In this document: piece after piece, positions 9,070 to 18,300 of the stretch | Layout: each line of letters starts with the position of its first letter | Position numbering within the stretch: position 1 is the stretch's first letter | Virus record (IMG/VR): IMGVR_UViG_3300019458_000039 | Span: 1 to 57,436 of that record | DNA: 57,436 nt | From: a virus | Strand: one strand, 5' to 3' | Notes under the pieces: model-generated | Database searches by the model: none | What the model was told of the DNA's origin: nothing | What the model saw: the letters and a program-made list of their open reading frames with translations, nothing else | Program-made: the position numbers and the translations under genes

Positions 9070-9244
9070 TGCACATCACATTACGGGTGAAGAAGTCCCA
9101 AAACAATTTCGCGACCTATCGAATGGTGTTCGTGTGTGGCTAGACATACCAATTGGCTCAACGTTCTTCCACACCGGCCTCGGACAGATGTTCATGTATA
9201 CTGGCCGTGGATGGGTCGATGCTGTTCACGAGCCCAATCAATGA
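9056..9244 (+). CDS. Uncharacterised 62-residue protein
   Basis: ATG at 9056 lies inside the end of the previous gene (14-base overlap), and the stop overlaps the next start (ATGA at 9241). The product is rich in Phe, His and Gly (FNFSAHHITGEEVP, STFFHTGLGQMFMYTGRGW) and was not recognised. No strong ribosome site is visible, so it probably depends on translational coupling. Its compact fold-like composition and gene-to-gene overlap support it being real. Confidence 0.6.
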   Translation: MFNFSAHHITGEEVPKQFRDLSNGVRVWLDIPIGSTFFHTGLGQMFMYTGRGWVDAVHEPNQ

Positions 9245-9717
9245 GACCGTTTATCTACCGTAATCTTAACCGAAAAGGCTGGACGTATTCGCTCCGGAAC
9301 AAAGGATTGGTTGTTGGCTACGCCACATCCATACTCATCGCCGCTCCTGACTTTCGCGTCAGTGAAGCTGGTCGCCAACGTATTCTAGCCCACAAACGAA
9401 AAAACGTTCATGCCGGAATCGTTGGTGAGGTTCTCGACGTTCGAGGATACGTGACGCGCCTCGTCGACGAAAAAACTTTGTTAGCGGGATATACTGCCAG
9501 TAATATTGCAAAGTCATGGGACGCGGTTCACGACTTTGGAATTCCGATCAGTTATAATCCGTACAGAGCGGGGCATTTTATCGAAAAGAGCACAGGTAAT
9601 CCCGTACATTATGCTACATTCGTCAGCATCCGCGATCGAGACGTGCGTGCTTTACTCCCTAACGTTTTCGTTTCAGAAGAGTTCCGCGCCGCGACAAACG
9701 ATTACCAATGGGCGTAG
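9241..9717 (+). CDS. Conserved phage protein of unknown function
   Basis: A 158-residue protein starting at the ATG that overlaps the previous stop. The N-terminal part (MRPFIYRNLNRKGWTYSLR, then a strand-rich stretch and RQRILAHKRKNVHAGIVGEV) resembles a short protein I associate with phages and plasmids, but no function is attached to it. The C-terminal part has a separate YNPYRAGHFIEKSTGNPVHY segment. It is the last gene of the gp43 operon. Its stop lies inside a long inverted repeat (9701-9737) that may end transcription. Confidence 0.72.
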   Translation: MRPFIYRNLNRKGWTYSLRNKGLVVGYATSILIAAPDFRVSEAGRQRILAHKRKNVHAGIVGEVLDVRGYVTRLVDEKTLLAGYTASNIAKSWDAVHDFGIPISYNPYRAGHFIEKSTGNPVHYATFVSIRDRDVRALLPNVFVSEEFRAATNDYQWA

Positions 9718-9737
9718 AGGCTCGTCTCATTGGTAAT
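9701..9737. repeat. Perfect 10-bp inverted repeat at a convergent gene end
   Basis: ATTACCAATG (9701-9710) and CATTGGTAAT (9728-9737) pair perfectly across a 17-base loop that contains the stop codon of the gene ending at 9717. There is no T-run directly after it, so it is not a classical intrinsic terminator. It may end or stabilise transcripts between convergent genes. Confidence 0.55.
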
Positions 9738-9789
9738 GATCGACGTTGAGTTGCTTTGGACCGACGCCCGCAAGTAAGACACCCCGCCA

Positions 9790-10266
9790 TTATTTTTTCT
9801 CGTGTGGCGGCAATGCGTCATCTAATTCTTCGTCATCATCGTCTAGTTTTGGTGGTGGTCGTCGATAACCGCCGCCGTAACCACCAGGACGATAACCACC
9901 TCCATTACCGTTGTTGCCGTTGGCTGCTTTCATTTTCATAAAGGCAGTCCAGCCAGCACCACCAAGCAGGTACGAAAGGTACACACCAAAAATATCAAAG
10001 TCCAGCTTGCCACTGTCAGCGTAAGTGATTACTACCCAGGTGCCGACGATCAGTCCTAAAAGATAGCCGACTTTGTAGGGAGATGTCTTCCCTGTTATGT
10101 CGTCGACAATCAGATCTTCCCAATCGATTGGGCTTGCGGGGTCTCTTTGAGCCTTGCGAAATAGCCACACAAAGAAGCCAAGAATACCAAGTACGAGCCA
10201 GGTCGCTTTGGAAAATGGGATGGCAGCGAAAAACGCTATAATACCGTGTAAAATGCTCTCGAACAT
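9790..10266 (-). CDS. Small membrane protein, three predicted membrane segments
   Basis: A 158-residue protein. Hydrophobic segments lie at about residues 7-18, 22-36 and 66-82, with a weaker one at about 92-108. The middle loop contains IDWEDLIVDDITGK. The C-terminal third is a Gly/Tyr/Arg-rich low-complexity stretch followed by an acidic tail (DDDDEELDD). Similar small membrane proteins with a W-(x)-DL-(x)-T-G-K loop occur in other phages, without known function. A holin-like role is possible but unsupported by context. The ATG at 10266 has ACAGGAG 8 bases upstream. That sequence is one arm of an inverted repeat shared with the divergent PAAR gene. Confidence 0.72.
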   Translation of the reverse strand: MFESILHGIIAFFAAIPFSKATWLVLGILGFFVWLFRKAQRDPASPIDWEDLIVDDITGKTSPYKVGYLLGLIVGTWVVITYADSGKLDFDIFGVYLSYLLGGAGWTAFMKMKAANGNNGNGGGYRPGGYGGGYRRPPPKLDDDDEELDDALPPHEKK

Positions 10267-10274
10267 ATCGAACG

Positions 10275-10303
10275 CTCCTGTAAATACTTATTCAAAACAG
10301 GAG
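10275..10303. promoter_or_regulatory. Divergent control region: inverted Shine-Dalgarno repeat around a late promoter
   Basis: CTCCTGT (10275-10281) and ACAGGAG (10297-10303) are perfect complements separated by 15 bases. Each arm supplies an AGGAG ribosome site, one for the minus gene at 10266 and one for the PAAR start at 10311. The late box TGTAAATA (10279-10286) overlaps the left arm. A plus-strand late RNA starting near 10292 would lack the left arm and so could not fold over its ribosome site. The repeat may also be just two Shine-Dalgarno sites facing outward. Confidence 0.55.
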
Positions 10304-10310
10304 ATTTATC

Positions 10311-10595
10311 GTGCCAGCAGCAACCCGAATTGGCGACCCTTATAGCGACGGCGATACACAAGCCACGGGAAGCCCAAACGTTTTTGCAAATAGTATTCCA
10401 CACGCTCGTCTTACCGACTTAACAACCGGGCATGGGTGCTTTCCGCCCGCCGTTGTTGTCACGGCTTCCCCGAATGTCTTTGCCAATAATCTCCCTCTTG
10501 CACGCGTAGGCGACCTTCACAGCGTTCACTGTTGTCCTCCTAGCTGTCATGATGGTGCTTTCACGGCCGGTTCCCCCGACGTCTTTATAAACTAA
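10311..10595 (+). CDS. PAAR-repeat tail-spike tip protein
   Basis: A 94-residue protein starting at GTG with CAGGAG 8 bases upstream. It has the repeated PAAR pattern: ATRIGDPYSDGD at the N-terminus, three copies of GSPNVFAN, ASPNVFANN or GSPDVFIN, and the internal ARLTD and ARVGD turns. His and Cys residues in GHGCFPP and VHCCPPSCHDG can bind the metal of the sharpened cone. In T4 the equivalent is gp5.4, which caps the gp5 needle and pierces the outer membrane. The matching gp5-like spike is encoded at 30384-31871. Confidence 0.92.
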   Translation: MPAATRIGDPYSDGDTQATGSPNVFANSIPHARLTDLTTGHGCFPPAVVVTASPNVFANNLPLARVGDLHSVHCCPPSCHDGAFTAGSPDVFIN

Positions 10596-10630
10596 CCCTG
10601 TTTTCGATTGGGATGACCTGTAATTTCTGC

Positions 10631-10638
10631 TGTAAATA
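10631..10638 (+). promoter_or_regulatory. T4-type late promoter box TGTAAATA
   Basis: TGTAAATA lies 33 bases before the ATG at 10671. A ribosome site AAAGGAG follows, inside a small hairpin loop closed by GGTAA and TTACC. Confidence 0.55.
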
Positions 10639-10670
10639 TCCGTAAGGGTAAACTAACAAAGGAGATTACC

Positions 10671-11105
10671 ATGAAAGTAGTTAAATCACCGACACATCCA
10701 CACATGGAGTGGATTGAGCTAAACTCTGATGGCGTTCTCCATGAGTGTGCCGTTCTTCGAACCGACGCTCAGGGCAACAAACTGATGTTTCCAACAAACC
10801 ACCTTGACGCAATCGATCGTACACGTCTTGGACAGCTGCTACGGGATCGCAACGCTCGCAACTTTGAGCTTTGGGATCTGATGGCTCAGAAAACACTCGG
10901 CAATGGTATGAACGCTCTTGCGTATTTTCACCAGTATGTTAAAGTGCTAACACCAAGCGGCAAGCTGCTCGATCCTAAGTCAGGTCAGGTTGGTATGCCA
11001 GCAACAGGTACTATCACATTTGACGAAGGCAAAAAAGCTGCAGCGGATGCTGAAACGCAACAAGCACAACAAGCCGCACTAGCTGCTCTAACACCTAAGA
11101 AGTAA
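10671..11105 (+). CDS. Uncharacterised protein with late promoter
   Basis: A 144-residue protein preceded by a late box and AAAGGAG. The N-terminal two thirds are globular (HMEWIELNSDGVLHECAVL). The C-terminus is low-complexity, Ala/Gln-rich (QQAQQAALAALTPKK). Late expression and position after PAAR suggest a virion or assembly protein, but no family was recognised. Its stop overlaps the next start (TAATG). Confidence 0.72.
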   Translation: MKVVKSPTHPHMEWIELNSDGVLHECAVLRTDAQGNKLMFPTNHLDAIDRTRLGQLLRDRNARNFELWDLMAQKTLGNGMNALAYFHQYVKVLTPSGKLLDPKSGQVGMPATGTITFDEGKKAAADAETQQAQQAALAALTPKK

Positions 11106-11305
11106 TGTGTACAGTAAGTGTTGTCTATGACTTCGGGCGAAGTCTACCGCTAGACGTTTGGACACCACAGCGCTGGGTTGACTTCCAACACCTCCTCAAA
11201 GTCGCATATCAGGCTGATATCGAAATGAATCAGCCTGATTGCCACGACCCAGAAAAGGCCAAGTGGGTTTCTGCTGTTGAGACCAAACTCAATGAAACTG
11301 AATGA
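11105..11305 (+). CDS. Small conserved phage protein (MCTVSVVYDFG type)
   Basis: A 66-residue protein whose ATG overlaps the preceding stop. The N-terminus MCTVSVVYDFGRSLPLDVW and the central PDCHDPEKAKW match a short protein pattern I recall from several phages, without known function. The C-terminal part is helical and acidic. No signal peptide or catalytic motif is visible. Confidence 0.7.
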   Translation: MCTVSVVYDFGRSLPLDVWTPQRWVDFQHLLKVAYQADIEMNQPDCHDPEKAKWVSAVETKLNETE

Positions 11306-11654
11306 ACTCGCTTGGTGGTCGATAGATCGACTAATAGCCACTGGTAATGTCTATTTTCTGACATACAACACACACTTCCCGAACGGAATCCGTCGATATA
11401 TTCCGTCGACCGAATGTGCAATTTTTCTTGACGAAGTCTTTCTTACAGCTGAAGAAACGCAACAGTGTCTCGAAGACTGGAAGGAAAGATGCTTTCGATT
11501 TCATGTTGAATCTGGACTTTCCTACGACTTTGCTCATCAACACATTGCAGAAGAAACCGATAATCTTATCCTAAGAACACATCCTCTAAAGGAGCTCGTC
11601 GATGCGCATACGGTTGGTAAAGTTGATTATACTTACCCCCGGCTAGTTGCTTAG
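11292..11654 (+). CDS. Uncharacterised protein
   Basis: A 120-residue protein. The best start is ATG at 11292 (MKLNELAWW), which overlaps the preceding gene by 14 bases, suggesting translational coupling. It has alternating aromatic and charged residues, and a YIPSTECAIFLDEVFLTAEE segment followed by a helical region. Not recognised. It is the last plus-strand gene before the convergent tail block. The 72 bases after it hold only a weak hairpin (CTTAA/TTAAG near 11714-11731). Confidence 0.68.
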   Translation: MKLNELAWWSIDRLIATGNVYFLTYNTHFPNGIRRYIPSTECAIFLDEVFLTAEETQQCLEDWKERCFRFHVESGLSYDFAHQHIAEETDNLILRTHPLKELVDAHTVGKVDYTYPRLVA

Positions 11655-11726
11655 CAACTGCAATCTCAGAGATCCGGCAGCGGCCCAGGTCCCATCGCTG
11701 ACTTGGTCATGGCTTAATTTCCTTAG

Positions 11727-12944
11727 TTAAGATGTAATCGGTGGTGTACGTGCGACAGAGATGGTCAGCGTATACGTAATCGTAATAACTCGATTTGCTG
11801 CCTTCAAGACAGGTGAGAAGATCAAGTGAGCCAACAAACGTTCACGCTCCAATGTTGGTGCAATTGGATTGTTCTGAACACCTGCTGCTGAACCAGAAAC
11901 AGCTGTTTCCAACGTACCGCCAATCGGTGGATTTAGCGATGGAAGGAATGCTGTTGTGTTTGCACCGGCCAAGTTGATCGATGACGTTGTGCCTGTTGTT
12001 GCACTTTCAAATCGAATGAAACCAAACGTCTGCACACCTGCAATCGATGGAAACGTGCCACCCGTGTAGTCGGTAATTGTCATTACAGCTCCACCTGGTA
12101 GTGGGGAAACTCCCGTCATGAGCCACAAAACATCACCCGTGTTAATAGCCTCACACAAATCCCCATACAGAATCTCGCCGCCGGTGCCAGATCCACCCGA
12201 GGCTGGTGTCGTAAAACTAATTACGACCGGCAAGCCGCCATCCACAGCAATATTGAAGCTGTATGCTGTACCAGGTACCAGGCCGCTATCGTCCGTCGAT
12301 ACACGATTGCCAACATTGATGTATTGATAACCACTTGTTGCAATGGCGGCGCCACCCGAAGTGTAAAGACCAATTTCATCAAAAACAAATTCTTCTTCGG
12401 TGTTCTCCGTTGGTGGATTTGAGTCTGAACTGAATTGAGCTAGTGGTTCGTCTTCGTTCAGAACGCACGTAATAATGACTTCAGATGTAAGGCCCAGTTC
12501 GTTACTTCGAACGCCGGGTCCAGAAACGTGTGGTATCGACGGTGGATCGCTTGACGGAACTGCACCGCCACCCGGACGTGTTCCTGTATTTAAATCCGCT
12601 GATCCCGGATCAGTTCCGAGATCTGGGTTTAGAATAACTTGACCTTCGTCAACAATTTCACTATACGTTTCGTTGTAGATTCGACTATCCCACGTTGAAA
12701 TATCCGGTGGTTGTCCATCATTAGGTGTTTTATACGTGACGGTAAACGCTGCATCAACGATCGTACCACCATTACCAAACGCCACTCGATTGATAAAATA
12801 GTTGTGCTCGTTTGCAAGCGAACGAGCAAAGACACGAGCAAGGTTTTGTGGATGAACAGCATTGTGCTTGTCGACAAGAACATTGCCGAGATCATCTACG
12901 GCTTTCAAATGACCATCGACTTCAATTGGTAGGAACACGCGCAT
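11727..12944 (-). CDS. Structural protein, probably tail or baseplate
   Basis: A 405-residue protein. ATG at 12944 is preferred over an upstream TTG because GGAGAATTTG gives proper spacing. The N-terminus (RVFLPIEVDGHLKAVDDLGN) is followed by a Gly/Pro/Ser/Thr-rich, beta-prone body with few Lys and no Trp-rich catalytic region, and a C-terminal ITITYTLTISVA strand. Composition and the upstream late box fit a virion protein attached to the baseplate. It is the most distal gene of the 35799-11727 block. No T4 equivalent can be assigned. Confidence 0.75.
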   Translation of the reverse strand: MRVFLPIEVDGHLKAVDDLGNVLVDKHNAVHPQNLARVFARSLANEHNYFINRVAFGNGGTIVDAAFTVTYKTPNDGQPPDISTWDSRIYNETYSEIVDEGQVILNPDLGTDPGSADLNTGTRPGGGAVPSSDPPSIPHVSGPGVRSNELGLTSEVIITCVLNEDEPLAQFSSDSNPPTENTEEEFVFDEIGLYTSGGAAIATSGYQYINVGNRVSTDDSGLVPGTAYSFNIAVDGGLPVVISFTTPASGGSGTGGEILYGDLCEAINTGDVLWLMTGVSPLPGGAVMTITDYTGGTFPSIAGVQTFGFIRFESATTGTTSSINLAGANTTAFLPSLNPPIGGTLETAVSGSAAGVQNNPIAPTLERERLLAHLIFSPVLKAANRVITITYTLTISVARTPPITS

Positions 12945-12966
12945 CAAATTCTCCTGTTGGCTTGCA

Positions 12967-12974
12967 TATTTATC
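12967..12974 (-). promoter_or_regulatory. T4-type late promoter box GATAAATA
   Basis: Minus-strand GATAAATA, 22 bases before the ATG at 12944. Supports separate late transcription of this structural gene. Confidence 0.65.
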
Positions 12975-12976
12975 GG

Positions 12977-13201
12977 TTAGTCCATCCTCTTGACGCTCGT
13001 TGTAAGCTGTTTGATCGCATTGTTGAGCGCGACAGGTTCTACCCTAGCTTTACCAAGGTCATATTCATGAACTAACTCGGGGTCAACATTAGCAAAAACG
13101 AATGTACCCTTTTGCCCCTGTTTTTCAATCCCCGTCATCTCACAGCCACGGATCTTCAAAAAGGCGGCGAGCACGATATCTGTTGTTTTGTATAGGTCCA
13201 T
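12977..13201 (-). CDS. DUF5659-like small protein
   Basis: A 74-residue protein. ATG at 13201 follows GGGAGAACC. The pattern YKTTDIVLAAFLKIRGCEM, then GTFVFANVDPELV, fits DUF5659, a short domain common in phage and bacterial proteins whose role is unknown. It lies between two structural genes, has its own late box and is probably made late. Confidence 0.68.
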   Translation of the reverse strand: MDLYKTTDIVLAAFLKIRGCEMTGIEKQGQKGTFVFANVDPELVHEYDLGKARVEPVALNNAIKQLTTSVKRMD

Positions 13202-13218
13202 ATTTGGTTCTCCCAGTG

Positions 13219-13226
13219 TATTTATC
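13219..13226 (-). promoter_or_regulatory. T4-type late promoter box GATAAATA
   Basis: Minus-strand GATAAATA overlaps the last codon of the upstream gene (ending at 13225) and precedes the ATG at 13201 by 17 bases. Confidence 0.6.
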
Positions 13227-14337
13227 ACACCGTAAGGCCGTAGAAGTGGCGGACAGTTTGAACAGTTTCGTCAAAACCTCCCATATTAAAAGCCTGACCA
13301 TCAAAGCCTGTTGGAAGTAGTGTGATGCCTGTTGTTGGTGCTGTGTATGGATGACCATTTTGGCCCGTTCCATAACTGTCTCCATACGGTGAAACACCAT
13401 ATCCTCGAGGTTCGTTTTCAAGAACCTGCATCCCAGTAATTTCATCTCGGGGCGAAGTAACAATCTCAAAACGAATGTGTTCGTGAATAAATGTATCTGC
13501 ATGCAAATCTGGAGCTTGCAATAAGCGGCAGTAAGCTGGTTCGTCATAACCTTCAATATGCAGATACATACGACCATCAAATGGATTTGCGAGCGGCTTT
13601 GACGCTGGTACCATTTGCTTGACGTATACTCGTGTGTTTAGTCCCTCTGCAAACGACGCATGAACGATGTAGGAACCATTATTCTTACTAAGATACGAGT
13701 TATCAACTTTGATAAAGACGCCCTCAAAGAATTTTTCAAGCTGATTTCCTTGAACAAGAAATGAATTATTGACTGAATTACTATCGAGAATCAATTCCTT
13801 GTCTGTATCGAATACGTATGCAATACCATGTGGTGTTGCCGTTGCAATAATTGATGTCAACCAGAAATTCGGTGGAACAGGAACGGTTGTATCAATCGGA
13901 ATTGTTGTTGTGTTTGGGCCAGCATTATATGTCGACCCCAGGCCACTCACACGATACCAACCACTACCCCCTCCAACGTTTCGTCCAACAACAAACAATG
14001 TATTCGGCTGAAACGCAGCTGTTCGATCACCGTCAACTGTCCACGATCCTGCGCCTGTAATGACTCCCTTAATGGTAAAGGCAGTATGCGCAAATCCCGT
14101 TGGAGCATCCCAAATGATGCCATAGCCGCAGTCATAAACAACTTCCGGCATTGGGCGGGAGAAGACCATATCCCACCTCCACGCCTCACAAACGGAAACG
14201 TTGACGGCCTCTGTCCACACAAACTCAACCAGCGCTTCAAGAATCTTTGTGTGGTACGGCTTAATCGTTTGCACGTACTGAACGAAGCCTTCGGTCGGGT
14301 CGACGCGGAATAGAGCTTGTGTTAAACGAGTTGCCAT
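13225..14337 (-). CDS. Structural protein sharing a beta module with the giant tail protein
   Basis: A 370-residue protein. The likely start is ATG at 14337 (MATRLTQALFRVDPTEG). An in-frame ATG at 14355 would overlap the homing endonuclease gene. The N-terminal 60 residues (VQTIKPYHTKILEALVEFVW) look like a helical docking segment. Residues about 100-165 contain one copy of a G-W-V-GDxTAAF-F-VG module that also occurs five times in the 3684-residue protein upstream. This supports a common assembly, probably the baseplate or its fibres. A homing endonuclease gene separates the two genes, so the original operon was probably continuous. Confidence 0.8.
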   Translation of the reverse strand: MATRLTQALFRVDPTEGFVQYVQTIKPYHTKILEALVEFVWTEAVNVSVCEAWRWDMVFSRPMPEVVYDCGYGIIWDAPTGFAHTAFTIKGVITGAGSWTVDGDRTAAFQPNTLFVVGRNVGGGSGWYRVSGLGSTYNAGPNTTTIPIDTTVPVPPNFWLTSIIATATPHGIAYVFDTDKELILDSNSVNNSFLVQGNQLEKFFEGVFIKVDNSYLSKNNGSYIVHASFAEGLNTRVYVKQMVPASKPLANPFDGRMYLHIEGYDEPAYCRLLQAPDLHADTFIHEHIRFEIVTSPRDEITGMQVLENEPRGYGVSPYGDSYGTGQNGHPYTAPTTGITLLPTGFDGQAFNMGGFDETVQTVRHFYGLTV

Positions 14338-14338
14338 A

Positions 14339-15259
14339 TCAGTTGGCCTTTTCAATTTCTGTTTTCAGTGTAGAAAGGAGCGACAATGGAAAGCACTCTG
14401 TCCAACCAGTATATCCTATTTCGGTCAAAGTTTTTGTCTTGTAACGCTGCTTCTTATACTTTTGAAGCAACGTTTGTTCATGTTGATAGGCTTCATACAA
14501 CGTCATTTGTGTAGAAGTAACAACTTGAAAATTCAAACCCGGAAACCGTTGTTTGACATATTTTTTCTTTGTAATTCCCAGTTTACAAAATTGATCTTTT
14601 ACCTGAATAAGGTATAATTGTGCTGATAATTCACATTCTTGGGGATGATTTCGAAAATACTCCTCCGTATAACCACCTTGTTTACGAATTCCACACACCG
14701 AACAGCCAACACCGTTGATATGGTCAGCCGCTCGCTGAAAAAAGTCTCCGTGCTCTTTACAAATAATCCTAACTTTACTGTTCATACCACAAAGAGCTGT
14801 GCATGAATAATCATAATAAGTGCCATGAACTTGCTTGGCCTGTTTGATAAACTCTTTTGTCGTTCGTTTCCTGGTTCCGCCGCAGACAGGACAACCATAC
14901 CCACCATGTAGGTGATCGGTTGGTGTTTGTTTGAAAACACCATGCTCTGGACAAATAATCCTAACCTTTGTTGTTACATTTTTATAAACAACCCGATCAT
15001 ACAAATACTTATTATTGTGCCTCTCATTCGCACGGTGAGCAAACAGCTCCTTTGTCAAGGGTTGCCTTTCATTACATAAGGCACACCCACGACCGCTTGT
15101 GTGATCTATTGCTCTTTGAAAAAATTTACCGTGAGTAGGACATTCAATAGTTACCTTGTCATCAGCTCCTGTATACACCGTTGAAGAATAGTTATAGCGG
15201 TTGCCGTGCTTTTGTTTAACTCGAGCGATAAATTGCTCTGTTGTTAATTTTTTACCCAT
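14339..15259 (-). CDS. Free-standing homing endonuclease, zinc-module repeats plus GIY-YIG-like domain
   Basis: A 306-residue protein. Three tandem modules of about 57 residues share the pattern H-x2-Y-Y-KV-I-C-HG-F-Q-H-G-GC-x2-C (for example VTIECPTHGKFFQR, VRIICPEHGVFKQT, VRIICKEHGDFFQR), each with a paired Cys/His set likely to bind zinc and DNA. The C-terminal 95 residues (QLYLIQVKDQFCKLGITKKK, later YEAYQHEQTLLQKY) resemble the T5orf172/GIY-YIG nuclease fold. It lies between two structural genes, 2 bases from the downstream start. It is A+T richer than its neighbours by eye. Inserting between late genes is typical for phage homing endonucleases. Confidence 0.85.
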   Translation of the reverse strand: MGKKLTTEQFIARVKQKHGNRYNYSSTVYTGADDKVTIECPTHGKFFQRAIDHTSGRGCALCNERQPLTKELFAHRANERHNNKYLYDRVVYKNVTTKVRIICPEHGVFKQTPTDHLHGGYGCPVCGGTRKRTTKEFIKQAKQVHGTYYDYSCTALCGMNSKVRIICKEHGDFFQRAADHINGVGCSVCGIRKQGGYTEEYFRNHPQECELSAQLYLIQVKDQFCKLGITKKKYVKQRFPGLNFQVVTSTQMTLYEAYQHEQTLLQKYKKQRYKTKTLTEIGYTGWTECFPLSLLSTLKTEIEKAN

Positions 15260-15276
15260 AGGTTCCCCTGTTTGTG

Positions 15277-15301
15277 TATTTATATTGCGTGTGTATTTAT
15301 G
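15277..15301 (-). promoter_or_regulatory. Two tandem T4-type late promoter boxes
   Basis: Minus-strand CATAAATA (15294-15301) and TATAAATA (15277-15284, exact T4 consensus) lie 17 bases apart, each followed by CACA. They sit between the giant gene and the homing endonuclease. One may be the old promoter of the 13225-14337 gene. Confidence 0.65.
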
Positions 15302-15304
15302 GCT

Positions 15305-18300
15305 CTAGTCATCAAAAATACCTGCAATTTCAAGCACACGAATACCATGCAGTGCTACCCATGACGTCTTGAAGAACTCTTTATATTTAGATTTCACCGA
15401 GAAGCCATCTTCTAGGCAGTTAAACCAGATATTGTTGACGTGCAATGAGTTAAATGTGTTATATATCGCATCCATTGCCGTCGCAATATTTGCCGGTGTA
15501 TCAAAGGAATACGTTGCAAAGAATGAATTGATGTCAATTGGATAGAAATCGTTATTCGGGTCTTCCAAATAGGTGAGAACCGTGTCGAGTGACAGTGTTC
15601 CTGACGTCATTGCTTGCTTCTCATCCAAGCCGTATTGTGTGTCCGTTCCCGCGACTTCGTCGTACAAAGTACGCTCGAGTGATGGGACGAGGATGCTTGG
15701 ATCAGTTAGTTTGTATCCAATCAGGGCCTCTGTCAAACGATCCCACAGCGTTCGGTCAATATTCGATCCCTGTGACCGACGAATCAATAACCATTCCTGG
15801 TGTGTATCTTTCAGATTGACGCGGTCCTCCAATGTGTCTCGAAGCGTAAAATCACGTGTAAATCGAACTTCATAACGATCATCGGTTGTGATATAGTCAG
15901 CAGCTCGACGCAAAATAGCCTGACGATAAAAGACGGGAACGGCCGGAAACTGATCATAGATCCACGGCACGCTGTAAGAGCTATCGTAGATAATACCATA
16001 ACCAAAGCGCTCTGCAAGGTACGGATCGTCTTGTGGGCGCTGAACTACCAAGTAAGGCGTTGGAATGCTTGTCAGTTGTTGGCCAACAAGGATTGGTGCC
16101 AAGTTGTTCTGCACACCGATTTCACGATTCAATCGATTCTCAACCCAAAAATAGTACAATGTTCGATCTGTGCCATCAATTGTGATAGCACGTACTGTAA
16201 ACTCGGTCGATTCCTTATATTGGACGTTAATTGTTCCATCGTCTTCGGTGTCTGGGTCGAAGGCGAGTTGCTCTGGTGTTAATACTGGAACTGGACGAGC
16301 GACGACAACGATATCAGCGACCGTTAAACCAAGTTCTGTTACGATCTGCAACGAACTATCAATAATTAGGCCTTCGTCTGCCAATGTACCATTAACATAT
16401 ACATTCACAACATCATTCTCCGCAAACAGTGCCCCATCAAGCGTAAAGGTTGGGTTTGATAGGGGATAGCCCTCAATGGTTGGAAGGATTTTCTGTGATA
16501 CAACCGGCTTCCGTACCCAGTCTTCAGCAACAAATACTGGCACGACTTGTAGATTACCAATACCTGCCGTTGTGTATGTGAACGATGTTCCAGTTGCGGT
16601 ATCACTCAAGCGAAGAGCGCTAGTTGTTGTGCCAAACACGACGAAATATTTTGTTCCCGTTGCCAAAACTGTTGTTAGTGTTGTTGGCAATTCAAGTGGC
16701 AAAGATGTAATGATGATGGCATTGTTCTGTGCTTCGACTGTACCCACACCCAGCAAAGCTGTATTCATCAGGGTTGCCAACTCTTCAATAGTCGTTGTTG
16801 GACCTGGGATGATGACGGCGTATTCAATTGCACCTGCGCCGTTTAAGTTCACCTTGAAACCATACGTGCCGGCAACCAAGCCCGTCGCTGTATTTGGCTG
16901 AACAGTCGGTGTGTCATAAATTGTCGCAGTTGCTGTACTTGGCTCATCAAGCGTCCCAGCAACGTTAGTCAAAGAAATAATTGCCGTCATCGATGATTGA
17001 AGTGCACCAAACAATTCTGTATTTACAAAAACACCTGCTTGAGAAATGACAAGTGAACCACTGGTCGTCAACAAAACCTGATTACCAACATCAAATGTAT
17101 TTGCAACAACAAGATCCTGTGTACCAACCGTCGGTGTGGCACTCAGCGGCGTACGCTCACGACGGAAAGACATTAGTTTCGGAGTGCCCGTTGTCTTGGT
17201 ATTGGATGCAATTGTGTCATCACCAACCTGATCGGCGGCCGCTACTGTATATTCTTCAGGGGTCAAATCGGTCTCAACCCATTGGTAGACGCGTACCTCA
17301 CTCCAGTCTGCCAAACGGCCCCAAGAAACAAGCCTGTCATTGATGTTTGGGAACAGAATATCGTCGTAATACGGCACATAACCAAGTGAATTTGTCTCAA
17401 GCCATACTGTATTTTGTTCTGCCTGATTCCAAGGCTGTTCGGATAGATCATTAGGGTTTAACGTATTTGTGTACAGGGCCGGATCGGTTGCGTGTTGCAA
17501 ATCAACGTTATGAATTGCAATTGGTGAATGATGACCTCGAGCCGGATGCCAGAACGGAACATCTGACAAGACTACTTCCGATTGGTAGTCGATAATCTTT
17601 GCTGGACTGTTCTTCGACTTTGCCGGATTGATTGTAAAGATGTACAAGATACCTTCAAGACCGGTGCCGCTCATACGAATGATTTCGGAGTTTGTACGCT
17701 CAACCTCATCATTACCAAGTGGCTCGGTCAGCAGCGATGGCTGCATCAACAAATCATCATCAGGATTGATTGGTGATCGAGGAATGTTTTCAACCGTCAA
17801 GAATTCCGGTGTATAATACCGCAGATCACCAGAAGACGTTAGCACACGTCGTGTCACACGAACTGTATCACAGAACGTTGGGACTTTGATATAAAAGTCA
17901 CCAGACACCTCGGTAATAGTGATTGACGGATTTACGGCTATCGCCCACGATGTTCCATTCCACACAAGAAGCTGTTCCGTTGTTTTATTGTACCAATAGT
18001 CAACCGTTGTTTGCGCTGTCAGTGGCATCACAGATGATGCATAAACTTTTGTCAGTGTTGATACTTCGCTATCCAAGAACAAGATTGAATTTTCAAGCAA
18101 GTCACGCTGTTCAGGAGCATCGACCCATCGATCTTCGTCGCTGAAAGTAACAACTTGAAAGCCATTTGCTTCGTCCGCCTCAACAGCCTCGGTATCAGTT
18201 GCTTCACTATCGGTCAAGAATTCTAGCCGGACATCATCTAGCAAACCATCTGTTGCCAGGAGCTTAATCTCTGGATAAATTTTTGGTCGCGAGTCACCAA

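Noticed and set aside
11655-11726. tRNA-like stretch before the convergent tail block
   Set aside because: CAGCG/CGCTG and CTTAA/TTAAG stems exist but no cloverleaf, T-loop or CCA-ready end can be formed.
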